The translations under genes were made by a program, and so were the position numbers. 64,000 bases of DNA, taken from NCBI RefSeq assembly GCF_020991085.1, contig NZ_CP087720.1, positions 222,494 to 286,493 on the forward strand, in the 5' to 3' direction. The notes under the pieces are model-generated. The model was given only the letters and a program-made list of their open reading frames with translations. It was not told the DNA's origin and did no database searches. This document shows, piece after piece, positions 46,632 through 55,870 of this stretch. Each line of letters starts with the position of its first letter. Position 1 is the first letter of the stretch. Source of the stretch: Roseomonas sp. OT10. Its GTDB lineage: Bacteria > Pseudomonadota > Alphaproteobacteria > Acetobacterales > Acetobacteraceae.

Positions 46632-46959
46632 GTGTGTGGCCCCCGGCACTGGCTTGCCCAGGATTGGCTTTCGCGGGATCGGCTTTCCCGGCACCGGCTT
46701 CCCTGGGATGGGACGGTTCGAACTGGTGGAAGACGAGGTTGGCCGCGAGGACGCCATCGAGGCACTGGACCTGGCCCAGGCGCTCGACGATGTCGCTCTC
46801 GGTCGTTGTCTCGAGCGTGACGACGAGCCTGCCCTCCGGCACCCCGCCATGGACCTCCACGCCGTCCATGCCGCCCAGGACGGCCGCGACCCCGGCAGCG
46901 CGCTCCCTGTGGCAATGCACGACGAGGCTGGAGACGTGGAACTCGTCAGGCATCGGCAA
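46612..46959 (-). CDS. napD: NapA chaperone NapD
   Basis: 115 residues. [32 protein letters not shown] and [20 protein letters not shown] match NapD, the small ferredoxin-fold protein that binds the NapA twin-arginine signal. The C-terminal 30 residues are an extra low-complexity tail ([16 protein letters not shown]) coded by an imperfect repeat. It overlaps napF by 14 bases and napA by 20. Confidence 0.92.
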   Translation of the reverse strand: MPMPDEFHVSSLVVHCHRERAAGVAAVLGGMDGVEVHGGVPEGRLVVTLETTTESDIVERLGQVQCLDGVLAANLVFHQFEPSHPREAGAGKADPAKANPGQASAGGHTHGSLTP

Positions 46960-47272
46960 TCCCCCCGGCCGCGGGCGCCGCGACCGCGATGGCGGCGGCG
47001 GGGCAGACGGGGGCGCAATCCGCGCAGCCCGTGCAGGCCTCCGACTCCACGCGCGGGACGGCGCCGCCGCGGACGAGGGAGAAGCGGATGGCCCCGGTGG
47101 GACAGGCGTCCCGGCAGCTCATGCAGGCGACGCCGTGGAAGGCGAGGCAGGAGCGCGCGATGGCGGCCACCGGCGGGCGCGCGGCGGCCGGCGGCCGATC
47201 ATCCGGGATTTGGGCGCGAGCGGATCGGCCGAGGAGGAGGCCGCGCCGGCCGAGCTGGGCGGAGGAGGCCAT
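46946..47272 (-). CDS. napF: Ferredoxin-type protein NapF, short form
   Basis: 108 residues from the ATG at 47272, with a GGAGG site. Two 4Fe-4S motifs are visible: [15 protein letters not shown] and [12 protein letters not shown], with an outlying Cys at [10 protein letters not shown]. Typical NapF is about 160 residues with more clusters, so this is a shortened version. It is thought to help mature NapA in the cytoplasm. Confidence 0.88.
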   Translation of the reverse strand: MASSAQLGRRGLLLGRSARAQIPDDRPPAAARPPVAAIARSCLAFHGVACMSCRDACPTGAIRFSLVRGGAVPRVESEACTGCADCAPVCPAAAIAVAAPAAGGIADA

Positions 47273-47283
47273 GGTTGCCGCCC

Positions 47284-47463
47284 TCACACCGGGCCCGGCG
47301 GGCCGGTGAACAGGTAGTACATCCAGACCAGGAAGCCCCAGCCCGCGACGACGCCGACGGCAATGAAGGGCCAGATCAGCACGGCGAGGATCAGAAAGAC
47401 GAGGCCTTCCTGCCGCCGCCGCGACCGCGCCTTCGGATCGACCTCTGTGGCCCCGGTGCTCAC
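47284..47463 (-). CDS. napE: NapE membrane protein
   Basis: 59 residues from a GTG at 47463 preceded by GGGGAGG. One membrane helix with the typical NapE sequence is present (VFLILAVLIWPFIAVGVVAG, then GFLVWMYYLFTGPPG). It is the first gene of the nap operon, 11 bases before napF. The function of NapE is unknown. Confidence 0.92.
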   Translation of the reverse strand: MSTGATEVDPKARSRRRQEGLVFLILAVLIWPFIAVGVVAGWGFLVWMYYLFTGPPGPV

Positions 47464-47705
47464 CTGGCCTCCCCCTCCCGCCGTGGCACGCCCCATCGGG
47501 AGATACCCTTCGCTGCCCCGCCTCCCCGTTCGGAAGCCGGGGCGACGCGGGGCATCCTTCCCGCTGCCGGACCGGGATCGGCGTCCTCGCCCCGAAGCTC
47601 GTCCGTCCCGACACCGCCCGGCATCCACCCGACCGGGTTTCGTGGCGGATGCCGCCCCTCCGTCCCGGGCGTCGGGGACAATGCCGGCGCGGGAAGGGCC
47701 GGTCT

Positions 47706-47719
47706 TTGCGCCAGATCAA
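47706..47719 (-). promoter_or_regulatory. Fnr/Nnr-type operator upstream of napE
   Basis: TTGATCTGGCGCAA on the minus strand, a TTG-N8-CAA palindrome of the Crp/Fnr/Dnr/Nnr class, is 240 bases upstream of the napE start. The Crp/Fnr-type gene lies directly upstream on the same strand. The site is probably where that regulator, or a chromosomal Fnr/Nnr, activates nap transcription under low oxygen or nitrogen oxides. It is a single match found by eye. Confidence 0.6.
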
Positions 47720-47793
47720 ACAGGGCCGTCCCGAGGGGAGGAAGCAGGCTGGCCCCGGGGCCCTTCAAGGGAAGGTGATGCGTGGCCCGGCGG

Positions 47794-48489
47794 TCAGCCC
47801 CTCCCGGCGATGGCCCTGAGCGCCTGGCCATCGCGGATGGCGACGCGCTGCCTCCCCCCTGAGACGAGGCCGCAGCGCTCCCAGGCGCGCAGTGTCCGGC
47901 TGACGGTGTGGAGCGTGGTGCCGGCCATCTCGGCGATGTCCTGGCGGGAAAGCGGGAAGCCCACCTCCGTGCCGTCCTCCGCCGGCTGCCCGGCCTGCCC
48001 CACCAGGCGCAGCAACACCCGGGCGATGCGGCGCTCGACCGGTTCCATCGCGAACTCCCGCAGCCGCTGGAGCATCTCTTCGGTCCGGCCGCCGACCATG
48101 TCGAGGGCGTTCCGGGCCAGGCCGGGATGCTGCTTCAGGAGGCTGGCGAAGGTTTCCGCCGCCCAGGCCAGGACCTGGCTGTCCACGATCGCCGTCGCCG
48201 TGGCCGGGTAGGGGGTCCGACGGAAGACGGCGACGCAGCCGGGAACGTCCCCCGGCTCCATGACCCGGATCGTCAGGGCATCGCCGCCCGGGGTCCCATG
48301 GCTGATCTTGACCCACCCCCTTACGAGCAGATGGAGGTAGCTCGGCTCGTGGCCCTGCAGGAACATGATCTGCCCGGCACGGAAGAGGCGCGGGGTGGCC
48401 GTGGCCGCGATGGCCTCCAGGGCCTCGTCGGAGAGGTTCCTGAACAGCGGCGTTCGGCCTAGGAAGGCTGGGTCCCCCTCTCGGGCCAT
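47794..48489 (-). CDS. Crp/Fnr family transcriptional regulator
   Basis: 231 residues with an N-terminal cyclic-nucleotide-binding fold (PLFRNLSDEALEAIAATATP, LFRAGQIMFLQGHEPSYLHL, MEPGDVPGCVAVF) and a C-terminal helix-turn-helix (LSRQDIAEMAGTTLHTVSRTLRAW split at 20 in families of this type). The N-terminal Cys cluster of oxygen-sensing Fnr is absent, so it is closer to Dnr/NnrR types that sense nitric oxide or to Crp. It faces the nap operon and is its likely regulator. Confidence 0.9.
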   Translation of the reverse strand: MAREGDPAFLGRTPLFRNLSDEALEAIAATATPRLFRAGQIMFLQGHEPSYLHLLVRGWVKISHGTPGGDALTIRVMEPGDVPGCVAVFRRTPYPATATAIVDSQVLAWAAETFASLLKQHPGLARNALDMVGGRTEEMLQRLREFAMEPVERRIARVLLRLVGQAGQPAEDGTEVGFPLSRQDIAEMAGTTLHTVSRTLRAWERCGLVSGGRQRVAIRDGQALRAIAGRG

Positions 48490-48851
48490 GGCAAGTTCCC
48501 TCCAGCAACGCTTCGTGCCGTTCGGACAGGCTTGCTCGCCGATCCGTCGGCCGCCTGATCCAAGCCGATACCCTCAACGCAGCAACCTTGCCAGTCGGGC
48601 AGTTCATGCGGCCTGTGCACGGGAAGGGCTGGAGCGACGGGTTGGGGGACCTGATCAGATGTGGCCGGCCCTGTCAGCGACGTCCGCTGAACCGTCTGGC
48701 GCCCGCGGGTTTGCGGGCGCGTCGCCGCCCCCCCTGACGACTACTCCACGGTTGCTGCGGATCGGGCGACGATCGGGCCCCAGCAGTCGAGGTCCCCACG
48801 CCAGAAGGTGCCGAACGCCTCCGGCCCGCTTGTCCCGGCGCGGATCCCGTG
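48490..48851. other. Gene-free spacer
   Basis: About 360 bases between the Crp/Fnr gene and a small plus-strand gene. It must hold the promoter of the regulator gene. No gene, repeat or RNA is seen. Confidence 0.4.
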
Positions 48852-49262
48852 ATGCAGGCCGAGAGGGGCGCACGGCGGGAGGCGCAGCTGCGGGCGCTGC
48901 TGGCCGAGTACGTGGACCGGGCAAGGGCGCTGCGCGAGGTGGCGCGGGAAGCGTGGGACGCGGCCGAGGCGGCGCAGTCGCGCCTGACGGACGAGCAGCA
49001 GCATCGTGGCGACAGCGGCTTGGCCGTGCTGCGGGAGCGCGCTGACGCGATGACGCTGGAAGCGGCGCAGCTGCAGCTCGACGCCTACGAGCGGTCGGTG
49101 GAGGCTGCCGCGGCGGCGACGGTGGTGGGAATGGCCCGGCGGGGGATGGCGTGGCTGCCCGCCTCGGACCGGCCGGTAGATGATGCGAACGACCCGTTCC
49201 GGGTCTCGCGCCCGGATGGGGAGCCGGCGCCGGTCAGTCGTGCAGCCCGTTCGGCGGTGTGA
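48852..49262 (+). CDS. Small hypothetical coiled-coil protein
   Basis: 136 residues. The first 90 are a long Ala/Arg/Glu helix (EAQLRALLAEYVDRARALRE, EAWDAAEAAQSRLTDEQQH), probably coiled coil; the tail is polar. No family recognised. Codon bias is that of a coding frame. It converges with the next minus-strand frame. Confidence 0.55.
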   Translation: MQAERGARREAQLRALLAEYVDRARALREVAREAWDAAEAAQSRLTDEQQHRGDSGLAVLRERADAMTLEAAQLQLDAYERSVEAAAAATVVGMARRGMAWLPASDRPVDDANDPFRVSRPDGEPAPVSRAARSAV

Positions 49263-49416
49263 CGGTGGCGATGACGGCGTCGGCATCGTCGAGCAGATGG
49301 TAGGTGGCCACACGGCTCGGCCCCGGCTCCGGGTCGAGCATGCCGACCTGGCCGTCGGCCAGGCAGATGAGAGGCGAGCCTCGGGACAGCGCGTCCCGGT
49401 AGGCGGCCTGGAGCAC
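49234..49416 (-). CDS. Possible small hypothetical protein
   Basis: 60 residues from a GTG at 49416, in a frame open further upstream without a good start. It reads LICLADGQVGMLDPEPGPSR and VATYHLLDDADAVIATV, which looks protein-like. It overlaps the end of the convergent gene by 29 bases. It may be the 3' end of a longer, broken gene. Confidence 0.35.
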   Translation of the reverse strand: MLQAAYRDALSRGSPLICLADGQVGMLDPEPGPSRVATYHLLDDADAVIATVTPPNGLHD

Positions 49417-49595
49417 CGCCGCGGCGGTCTGGGGGCTGTCGGCTGGGATGGAGAAGTCGCAACAACTCTGGGTGGTGACTTCCTCGCGGATGCGCAGTCG
49501 AAATGTCGGTATGTGGTGCTCCTGGCTGCCGTTGCAGCCGCCAGAACGTCTCTACCAGCAATCGTCCAAATATGATATCAATGTCTCGTTAATGA

Positions 49596-49859
49596 ATGAG
49601 ACAGATCGGCTGCCAGAGGGCGGCCTGCTGCTCGGCGGCGCCGGCTGCCCTCGACGCCGCGGACAAGGAGCGGCGACTGGACCTGGGATGCGTGGCGGCG
49701 CAGGGCACCTTCGGGTGCGACGGCAGCGGGTGCTCCAGCATCATTCCTAAGGGTAAGCCAGCCACCGCTTTTCTGCTGGAGTTGATCGCCCGCCTCCAGG
49801 CCAGCGCCACGGTGCCGATGATTGATGTGCGGGCCTATGCCATGTGGCTGGCGGCGTAG
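49596..49859 (+). CDS. Small hypothetical Cys-containing protein
   Basis: 87 residues. The segment RRLDLGCVAAQGTFGCDGSG and CSSIIPKGKPATAFLLELIA, and the end DVRAYAMWLAA, look like a real polypeptide. No family recognised. It lies just upstream of the MFS fragment in convergent orientation. Confidence 0.4.
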   Translation: MRQIGCQRAACCSAAPAALDAADKERRLDLGCVAAQGTFGCDGSGCSSIIPKGKPATAFLLELIARLQASATVPMIDVRAYAMWLAA

Positions 49860-50211
49860 CTGCCCCCGGGCAAATCCTTGCTCAGTGGCGGATCATCCAG
49901 ATTGCCCGCCGAACCGCAGCAGGTTGCCTGACCGGAAGCCCAGCAGGCTGACGAACCCGGACAGGATGCCCAGCAGCACGAACAGCCACCGCATCCCGAT
50001 CAGCTCCCCCAGCGGGCTGGCCAGAGCCAAGCCCACCGGGGCGCCCAGCGCCATGACAGCCATCAGTAGCGACAGCGCGCGCCCCTGCTGGTGCCGAGGA
50101 ACCGTGGACTGCAGCAGCGCCATGAGCGGAGCATCCCCGATGACGAACGCCAGCCCGCTCAGGCCCCACCAAGCCACTGCGGCCCAGAACATGCTGCCCG
50201 GCATAAGAACA

Positions 50212-51052
50212 CCTAACAGAACCGCCCAATCTGTCCGAGGCAGACGAGGGCGCAGGCGAGTGTGGCGAAGGCGAGGTGGATGTCGGCGCGGCGCTCGTAG
50301 CGGATGGTCAGGCGTCGGTAGCGGGCCAGCCAGGCGAAGGTGCGTTCCACCACCCAGCGGTGTCGGCCGAGCCGGGCGCTGCTCTCGACGCCGCGCCTGG
50401 CGATGCGCGGGGTGACGCCGCGGGCGCGGCACTCGCGACGGCAGCGGCGGTGATCATAGGCCTTGTCGGCGTGCAGCTTGTCCGGCCTGCGGCGCGGGCG
50501 GCCCCGGCCCCCATCCCGGATCGGCGGGATGGCGTCGAGGGTGGGCGCCAGCATCAGGCTGTCGTGCCGGTTGGCCCCGCTGAGTATCAGGCCAAGCGGC
50601 GTGCCGCGGGCGTCCGTGACGAGGTGGCGCTTCGTGCCCGGCTTACCCCGATCCGTCGGGTTCGGCCCGGTCTCGGCGCCCCCCTTTTGGCCGGGACAGA
50701 CGCGCTGTCCAGCGCGGCCCGGCGCCAGTCGATCTGCCCGGCCACCTGGAGCCGCTCCAGCAGAGCTCGGTGCAGGGCGGCCCAAACCCCGGCCTCCTGC
50801 CAGTCCCGCAGCCGACGCCAGCAACTCATCCCTGACCCGCAACCCATCTCGGAGGGCAGCATCTCCCACGGCAGGCCGGACCTCAGCACGAACAGGATCC
50901 CCGTCAGCGCTGCCCGGTCAGGTAGCCGCGGACGACCCCCCTTCGGCTTGGGCCGCTCCCGCGGCAGCAGCGGCTCGATCGCCACCCAGAGATCATCCGG
51001 AACTAGGGGCTTCGCCATGCCCCAGGAACGCTCAAGAGATGGTTTCGTTAGG
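50212..51052. mobile_element. IS5-family insertion sequence inside an MFS gene
   Basis: About 841 bp with imperfect inverted ends CCTAACAGAACC on the left and CCTAACGAAACC on the right when read inward. The transposase is coded in two overlapping frames. The exact target duplication is not clear from the sequence. Its insertion inactivates the MFS transporter. Confidence 0.82.
50213..51018 (-). CDS. IS5-family transposase, two frames joined by frameshift
   Basis: The first frame (51018 down to about 50690) reads MAKPLVPDDLWVAIEPLLPR, SGLPWEMLPSEMGCGSGMSC and AALDSASVPAKRG. The second (from about 50700 to 50213) reads GGAETGPNPTDRGKPGTKRH, LHADKAYDHRRCRRECRARG and HRWVVERTFAWLARYRRL. A run AAAAGGGGGG at about 50684-50694 lies at the junction; a -1 slip on the G run joins the frames as AKRGGAETG. 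Programmed frameshifting is known in IS5 subgroups, so this may be an active element and not a broken one. Confidence 0.85.
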
Positions 51053-52021
51053 TACTCTAAGAGCCGCCAGCGCGAGGCCGAAGCAGGAGGCGGCGAACCC
51101 CCACAGGACCCAGAGGATGTGCCGCCGTGGCGAGAGCGCGGCCACCACCATCCCGCCCGCGATCATGGCGGCCCCCGCCACGCCCTCCATGACCGCGACC
51201 TCCGCGGCACCGCCCCCGAAGTGCTCCTTCACCAGCAGGGGCACCAAGGTGTAGGACGGCATGATGACGAGCACGACGGCCCCCAACAGCCCGTAAAGGC
51301 GCCGCAAGCCAGGGTGGCCCCAGACCAGCAGGACACCCTCCCGAAACTCCGACAAGATGCCGGTCCGCCCCGTCGGCGGCGTTTTGGGCTGCGGGATGCG
51401 GAAGACCAGCAGCGGCACGATGCCGAGTAGCGCTGTCAGCACGTCGATGCCGAGCGCCAGCCCGATCGGCATCACGCCGATGGCCAGGGCGCCGAGCGGC
51501 GCGGCGGCCACGGTCATCAGGCCCAACAGCGTCTGGTTCAGCCCGGCGGCCTGCGGCAGGAAGCTCGTGGGCACCAGCATGGCCGTGCTGGCCGTTGCGG
51601 CCGGGGCCTGGAACGCCTGCATGGCGCTGCGGACGGCCATCATGGCGTAGGCATGCCACAGCTCGATCCGCCCGGTCAGGAACAACGCGATCAGCACCAG
51701 CATGCAGAGCGCGCTGACTGCGTCCGCCCCGATCATCAGCAGTCGGCGGCTGTAGCGGTCGGCGAAGACACCCCCAAGTGGACCGAGCAGCGCCTGCGGC
51801 AGCAGAGCCGCCATGCCTGCAGTGGCCAGCGCCGAGACGCTGCCAGTGGTGTCAGTGATCCACCAGAGCAGCACGAACTGCGTCAGGTCAGAGCCGATGA
51901 GCGAGAGCGCCTGTCCGGTGAAGATGGACCAGAAGCGCAGCTTCCATCCGGGGCCCGCGTCATGGCAGGCCCCAGCAGGCACGTGCTCGGTGGTGGCGGG
52001 TGTCGGCAGGTGCATGGTGCC

Positions 52022-53530
52022 TCACCGTCCGGCGAAGGCTTCAGGCCTGGGGCCCGGCGCCCCAGCGCTTGCCTGCTGTTCCCCCATGTCGCCGAAGCCG
52101 CCGCCCATCGCCGTGTACAGGGCCACCGTGTCGGCAAACCGCGCCGCGCGTGCCTGGATGAGGGCGATGCGCGCCCGGGCGTCCGCCTGCTGCGCGGTCA
52201 GCACCTCCAGCGTCGTAGCGGCGCCGAGCCGCTGCTGCCGCCGGGCGATCTCCAGGGACTGGCTCGCGACGCGTGCCGCCTCGCGCTGCGCCTGCAGGGT
52301 CTCGGCGTCCAGCTCCACCGCGCGCAGCGCGTCCGCCACATTCTTGAAGGCGCCCAGCACGGTGCCGCGGTACTGGGCCGCCGCGACGTCGCGCGCGGCG
52401 ACGGCCGCGTCGCGCTGGCGCGCCAGCCTGCCCCCCTGGAACAGCGGCTGGGTCAGCCCGGCGGCCACGGACCAGATCAGCCCCTGCGGCGTGAAGGCGT
52501 CGACGCCTGCCGTCTGCGCCGTGCCGTAGCTGGCGGTCAGCGTCAGCCGCGGCAGCATGTTGGCCGTGGCGACGCCGATGCGGGCATTGGCCGTCTGCAA
52601 GGCGGCCTCGGCCGACAGGATGTCCGGGCGCTGCCGGACCAGCTCTGAGGGCACGCGGACCGGCAGCGTTTCCGGCAGGCGCAGCGCATCCAGGCCGGGC
52701 ACCGGAGGCGGCGCCCGGTCGGTGGTCCGGCCGGTCAGCACGGCAACCTGCGTGCGCTGCTCCTCCGCAGCCTTCAGCAACGCCGGGAGGTCGGCGCGGC
52801 GCTGCGCCACCTCGGACTCCTGCAGGAGCACCTCGCTGCGCGGCACGGCGCCGAGCGCGAGACGGCTGCGCAGCAGGCGCAGGCTGTCCTCGGACGCCGC
52901 GATGATCTCGCGCGTCGCCTGGATCTCGGCCCTGAGCGCCGCCTCCTGCACGACAGCGTTGACAAGGTTTCCGGCCAGGGTGAGCGCGGCGGCGCCGACC
53001 TCATGGCGCTGCCGGTCCTCCTCCGCGACCAGTCCCTCCACCTCGCGGCGGGTGCCGCCGAAGGTGTCGGGGGCGTAGCTGACCTCCACCCGGCCGGTGT
53101 GCAGCGAGTAAGGCGGGAAGCTGCCCGTGCCGCCGGTCGGAACGGGCTCCGCTCTCTGGCGTGTGGACTGCGCGGACAGCCCGAGCGTCGGGAAGAAGCC
53201 GCCGCGGCCCGCCGCTACCAGGGCCTGCGCCTGCCGCAGGGTGGCGCGTGCGGCCTCCAGGTCGGCATTGTTGACAAGCGCCTCGGCGACGAGGGCGTCC
53301 AGTTCCGGCGAGCCGAAGGCGCGCCACCAGTCCGCGGCCACCGGCGCGCCCGGCACGAAGCGCTGGACGCCGCCAGAGGCGCCATCCGTGCCGACGGTCG
53401 AGGCCGCCAGCGGTGCCGGGCGGTACCCGGCCGCGTCCGGCGCTGCCGGGCGCTCGAAGTCGGGGCCGACGGCGCAGCCCGCGAGCAGGGCGAGCGCCAC
53501 CCCAGAGAGAAGGAAACGGCGACTGGTCAT
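52022..53530 (-). CDS. Outer-membrane efflux lipoprotein (NodT/OprM family)
   Basis: 502 residues with a lipoprotein signal (LLSGVALALLAGCAVGPDFE, lipid-bearing Cys after LLAG). Two outer-membrane efflux repeats are seen, for example WWRAFGSPELDALVAEALVN and VPSELVRQRPDILSAEAALQ, then AGLTQPLFQGGRLARQRD. It forms the outer-membrane channel of a tripartite pump. It starts 2 bases after the RND gene and lies 6 bases before the MFS gene, so they form one operon. No membrane-fusion protein is in the window. Confidence 0.95.
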   Translation of the reverse strand: MTSRRFLLSGVALALLAGCAVGPDFERPAAPDAAGYRPAPLAASTVGTDGASGGVQRFVPGAPVAADWWRAFGSPELDALVAEALVNNADLEAARATLRQAQALVAAGRGGFFPTLGLSAQSTRQRAEPVPTGGTGSFPPYSLHTGRVEVSYAPDTFGGTRREVEGLVAEEDRQRHEVGAAALTLAGNLVNAVVQEAALRAEIQATREIIAASEDSLRLLRSRLALGAVPRSEVLLQESEVAQRRADLPALLKAAEEQRTQVAVLTGRTTDRAPPPVPGLDALRLPETLPVRVPSELVRQRPDILSAEAALQTANARIGVATANMLPRLTLTASYGTAQTAGVDAFTPQGLIWSVAAGLTQPLFQGGRLARQRDAAVAARDVAAAQYRGTVLGAFKNVADALRAVELDAETLQAQREAARVASQSLEIARRQQRLGAATTLEVLTAQQADARARIALIQARAARFADTVALYTAMGGGFGDMGEQQASAGAPGPRPEAFAGR

Positions 53531-53532
53531 GC

Positions 53533-55690
53533 TCAAATGGCCTTCTCGGGGGCGACGGGCGAGGGTACGTGCGCCTGCTCCGGCGCCGCCTCGGCCTTGC
53601 CCGCGAACCATTTGTAGAAGAGTGGGATCAGGAACACGGCCAGGAAGGTCGCCGCCAGCATGCCGCCGACCACGGCGGTGCCGATGGAGACGCGGCTGCC
53701 CGAGCCCGCGCCGGTGCTGATGGCCAGCGGCACGCAGCCCAGGATGAAGGCCAGCGAGGTCATGACGATGGGCCGGAAGCGCAGCCGCGCCGCGGCCAGC
53801 GCCGCCTCGAAGGGCGACTTGCCCGCACGGCGTTCCAACACCGCGAACTCGACAATCAGGATGGCGTTCTTGGCGGCCAGGCCCACCAGGGTGATCAGGC
53901 CGACTTGGAAGTAGATGTCGTTGTTCAGCCCGCGCAGCCACACCGCCAGCAGGGCGCCGAACAGGCCGAAGGGCACGGCCAGCAGCACGGCGATGGGCAG
54001 GGTCCAGCGGCCGTACTGCGCCGCCAGGATCAGGAAGACCATGATCACGCCGAAGCCCAGCGCCAGCGCCGCCGCGTTGCCGCCTGCCACCTCCTGGTAG
54101 GCTGCGCCGCTCCAGGCGATGCCGAATCCTTGCGGCAACGTGCTGGCTGCCAGCTCCTGCATGGCCTGCAGCGCCTGGCCGGAGGAATAGCCCGGCGCGG
54201 CGCCGCCGTTGATGGTGGCGGCCGGGTAGCCGTTGAAGCGCTCGGCCAGATCGCTGCCGACCACGCGGGTGAGCGTCAGCATTGCGCTGGCAGGCACCAT
54301 CTCGCCATTGGCGGCGCGCACGAAGACGCGGCTGAGGTCGCCCGGTTCGCGTCGGTACTCGCCCTCGGACTGCAGGTTGACCCGGTAGTTGCGGCCGAGC
54401 AGGGAGAAGTCGTTGACGTAGAGGCTGCTGAAGGTGCTCTGCACGGTCTCGAACAGCGCGGACAAGGCCACCCCGCGCGCCTTGGCGGCGTCGCGGTCGA
54501 TGTCGAGGCGGTAGCGCGGCACGTTGGACTGCAAGGTGGTGCTGACGCCAGCCAGTTCCGGGCGCGCCTGGGCGGCCGCGACCAGGCCCTGCACGGCCGC
54601 CGTCATCGCCTCGCGCCCGCCGCCAGTTCGGTCCAGCACCTTCATTTCGAAGCCCCCGACCGTGCCGAGGCCCTCGATGGCGGGCGGGTTGAAAGCCATC
54701 GCGACAGCGTCGCGTACTTCGGACAAGGCGCCGAACAGGGATCCCGCCAGCACACGCGCGTCCTGCTCCGGCGCCTTCCGCTCCGACCAGTCCTTCAGCT
54801 CGATGAAGGCGGCGCCCGCGCTGCTGCTGGCAGCGCTGGAGAGCAGGTTGAAGCCGGAGAAGGACATGACCGAACGGATGTTCGGGTCGGCGCGCAGGAT
54901 GTCCACGACCTCGCGCCCGGCGGCCTCGGTGCCGTCCAGCGCCGTCGCGGGCGGCATGTTCCAGACCACGAACAGGCTGCCCTGGTCCTCCTCCGGCACC
55001 AGGCCGCCCGGCACGGTGCGGAACAGCATGACGGTCAGGCCGCAGACCATGGCGAGCGACAGCATCCCCAGGAAGCCGCGGCGCAGGAACAGGCGCACCC
55101 CGGCCGCGTAGCCGCGCGTGAGCCAGTCGAAGCCGCGGTTGAACAGCCGGAAGGGCAGCAGGGGCTGGCCGTGGCCGGGCTTGAGCATCACCGCGCACAG
55201 GGCTGGCGTCAGCGTCACCTCCCAGTCGGCGAGGTACATCGCGCCGTAGTTCTCGAGCTGATGGCCGCGGGGGATGGCGGTGCGGCCGGCCCAGAGCGTG
55301 TCCACGATGGCCTGTCGGTCCACCGCGTGCGTCATGGCGCGCCGGACGCGCGGATCGGCCAGGACGGGGTTGGACTTGTCCAGGGCCATGATGCGGATGT
55401 TGTTGATCGGGCTGCCCAGGACCTCGAAGCGCCGGTCGCGCTCCACCAACGGGATCTGGTCCGGCGGGATGTCGCAGGCGAAGTCCACCTCGCCGGAGAA
55501 CAGGGCGTTCACCCGGCCCGACACCTCCGGCACCTCGACGTAGCGGATGCGGCGCGCCGGCGGGCGGCCGCCCCAGTAGGCGTCGTGCGCCTTGAAGGTC
55601 AGTGAGACCTCGGGGCGGTACTCGGCGATGCGGTACGGGCCGGTGCCGACCGGGCGCCGGGCGACAATCCGACCGTGGAAAGGATGTGCC
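53533..55690 (-). pseudogene. Chimera of peptide-binding protein fragment and RND efflux pump C-terminal half
   Basis: From 55216 to the stop the frame is the C-terminal half of an HAE1/AcrB-type pump: TLTPALCAVMLKPGHGQPLL, FRTVPGGLVPEEDQGSLFVV, GFEMKVLDRTGGGREAMTA, LGFGVIMVFLILAAQYGRWT and GLAAKNAILIVEFAVLERRA. Upstream of 55216 the same frame is instead part of a dipeptide/oligopeptide-binding protein (VGTGPYRIAEYRPEVSLTFK, AHDAYWGGRPPARRIRYVEV, DPRVRRAMTHAVDRQAIVDT). They join in frame at YLADWE-VTLTPALC. About 470 residues of the pump, including its first membrane half, are missing. It cannot work as a normal trimeric RND pump. Confidence 0.92.
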
Positions 55691-55870
55691 TCCGGCCTCC
55701 CGGACCGAGATGCGCGGCAAGGGGCTTCTGCCGGGATTGCCGGAGGTGAACAGAGTCCTCGCTCGGGCCTCTGCCTCGTCCCGCATGAAATTTTCCGGTC
55801 AGCCGCCCAGCCGTTGCGACCAGCGGCTATGGTCCGCCCCGCCATTCCGACCGTGTGACAAGGAAATGAC

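Larger units (their letters stand above)
49893..52015 (-). pseudogene. MFS transporter gene interrupted by IS5-family element
   Basis: The N-terminal part (52015-51050) has FWSIFTGQALSLIGSDLTQF, GGVFADRYSRRLLMIGADAV and about eight hydrophobic helices. The C-terminal part (50210-49893) reads MPGSMFWAAVAWWGLSGLAF, TVPRHQQGRALSLLMAVMAL and ends RFGGQSG. Together they make a normal 400-residue transporter of the MFS macrolide-efflux type (MefA-like). The IS element splits it at ALRV / LMPGSMF. It lies 7 bases from the outer-membrane factor gene and was probably part of that efflux operon. Confidence 0.9.

Noticed and set aside
46631-47018. N-terminal extension of NapA to 47018
   Set aside because: The extension is a shadow of napD and napF. 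The twin-arginine signal peptide starts at the ATG at 46631.
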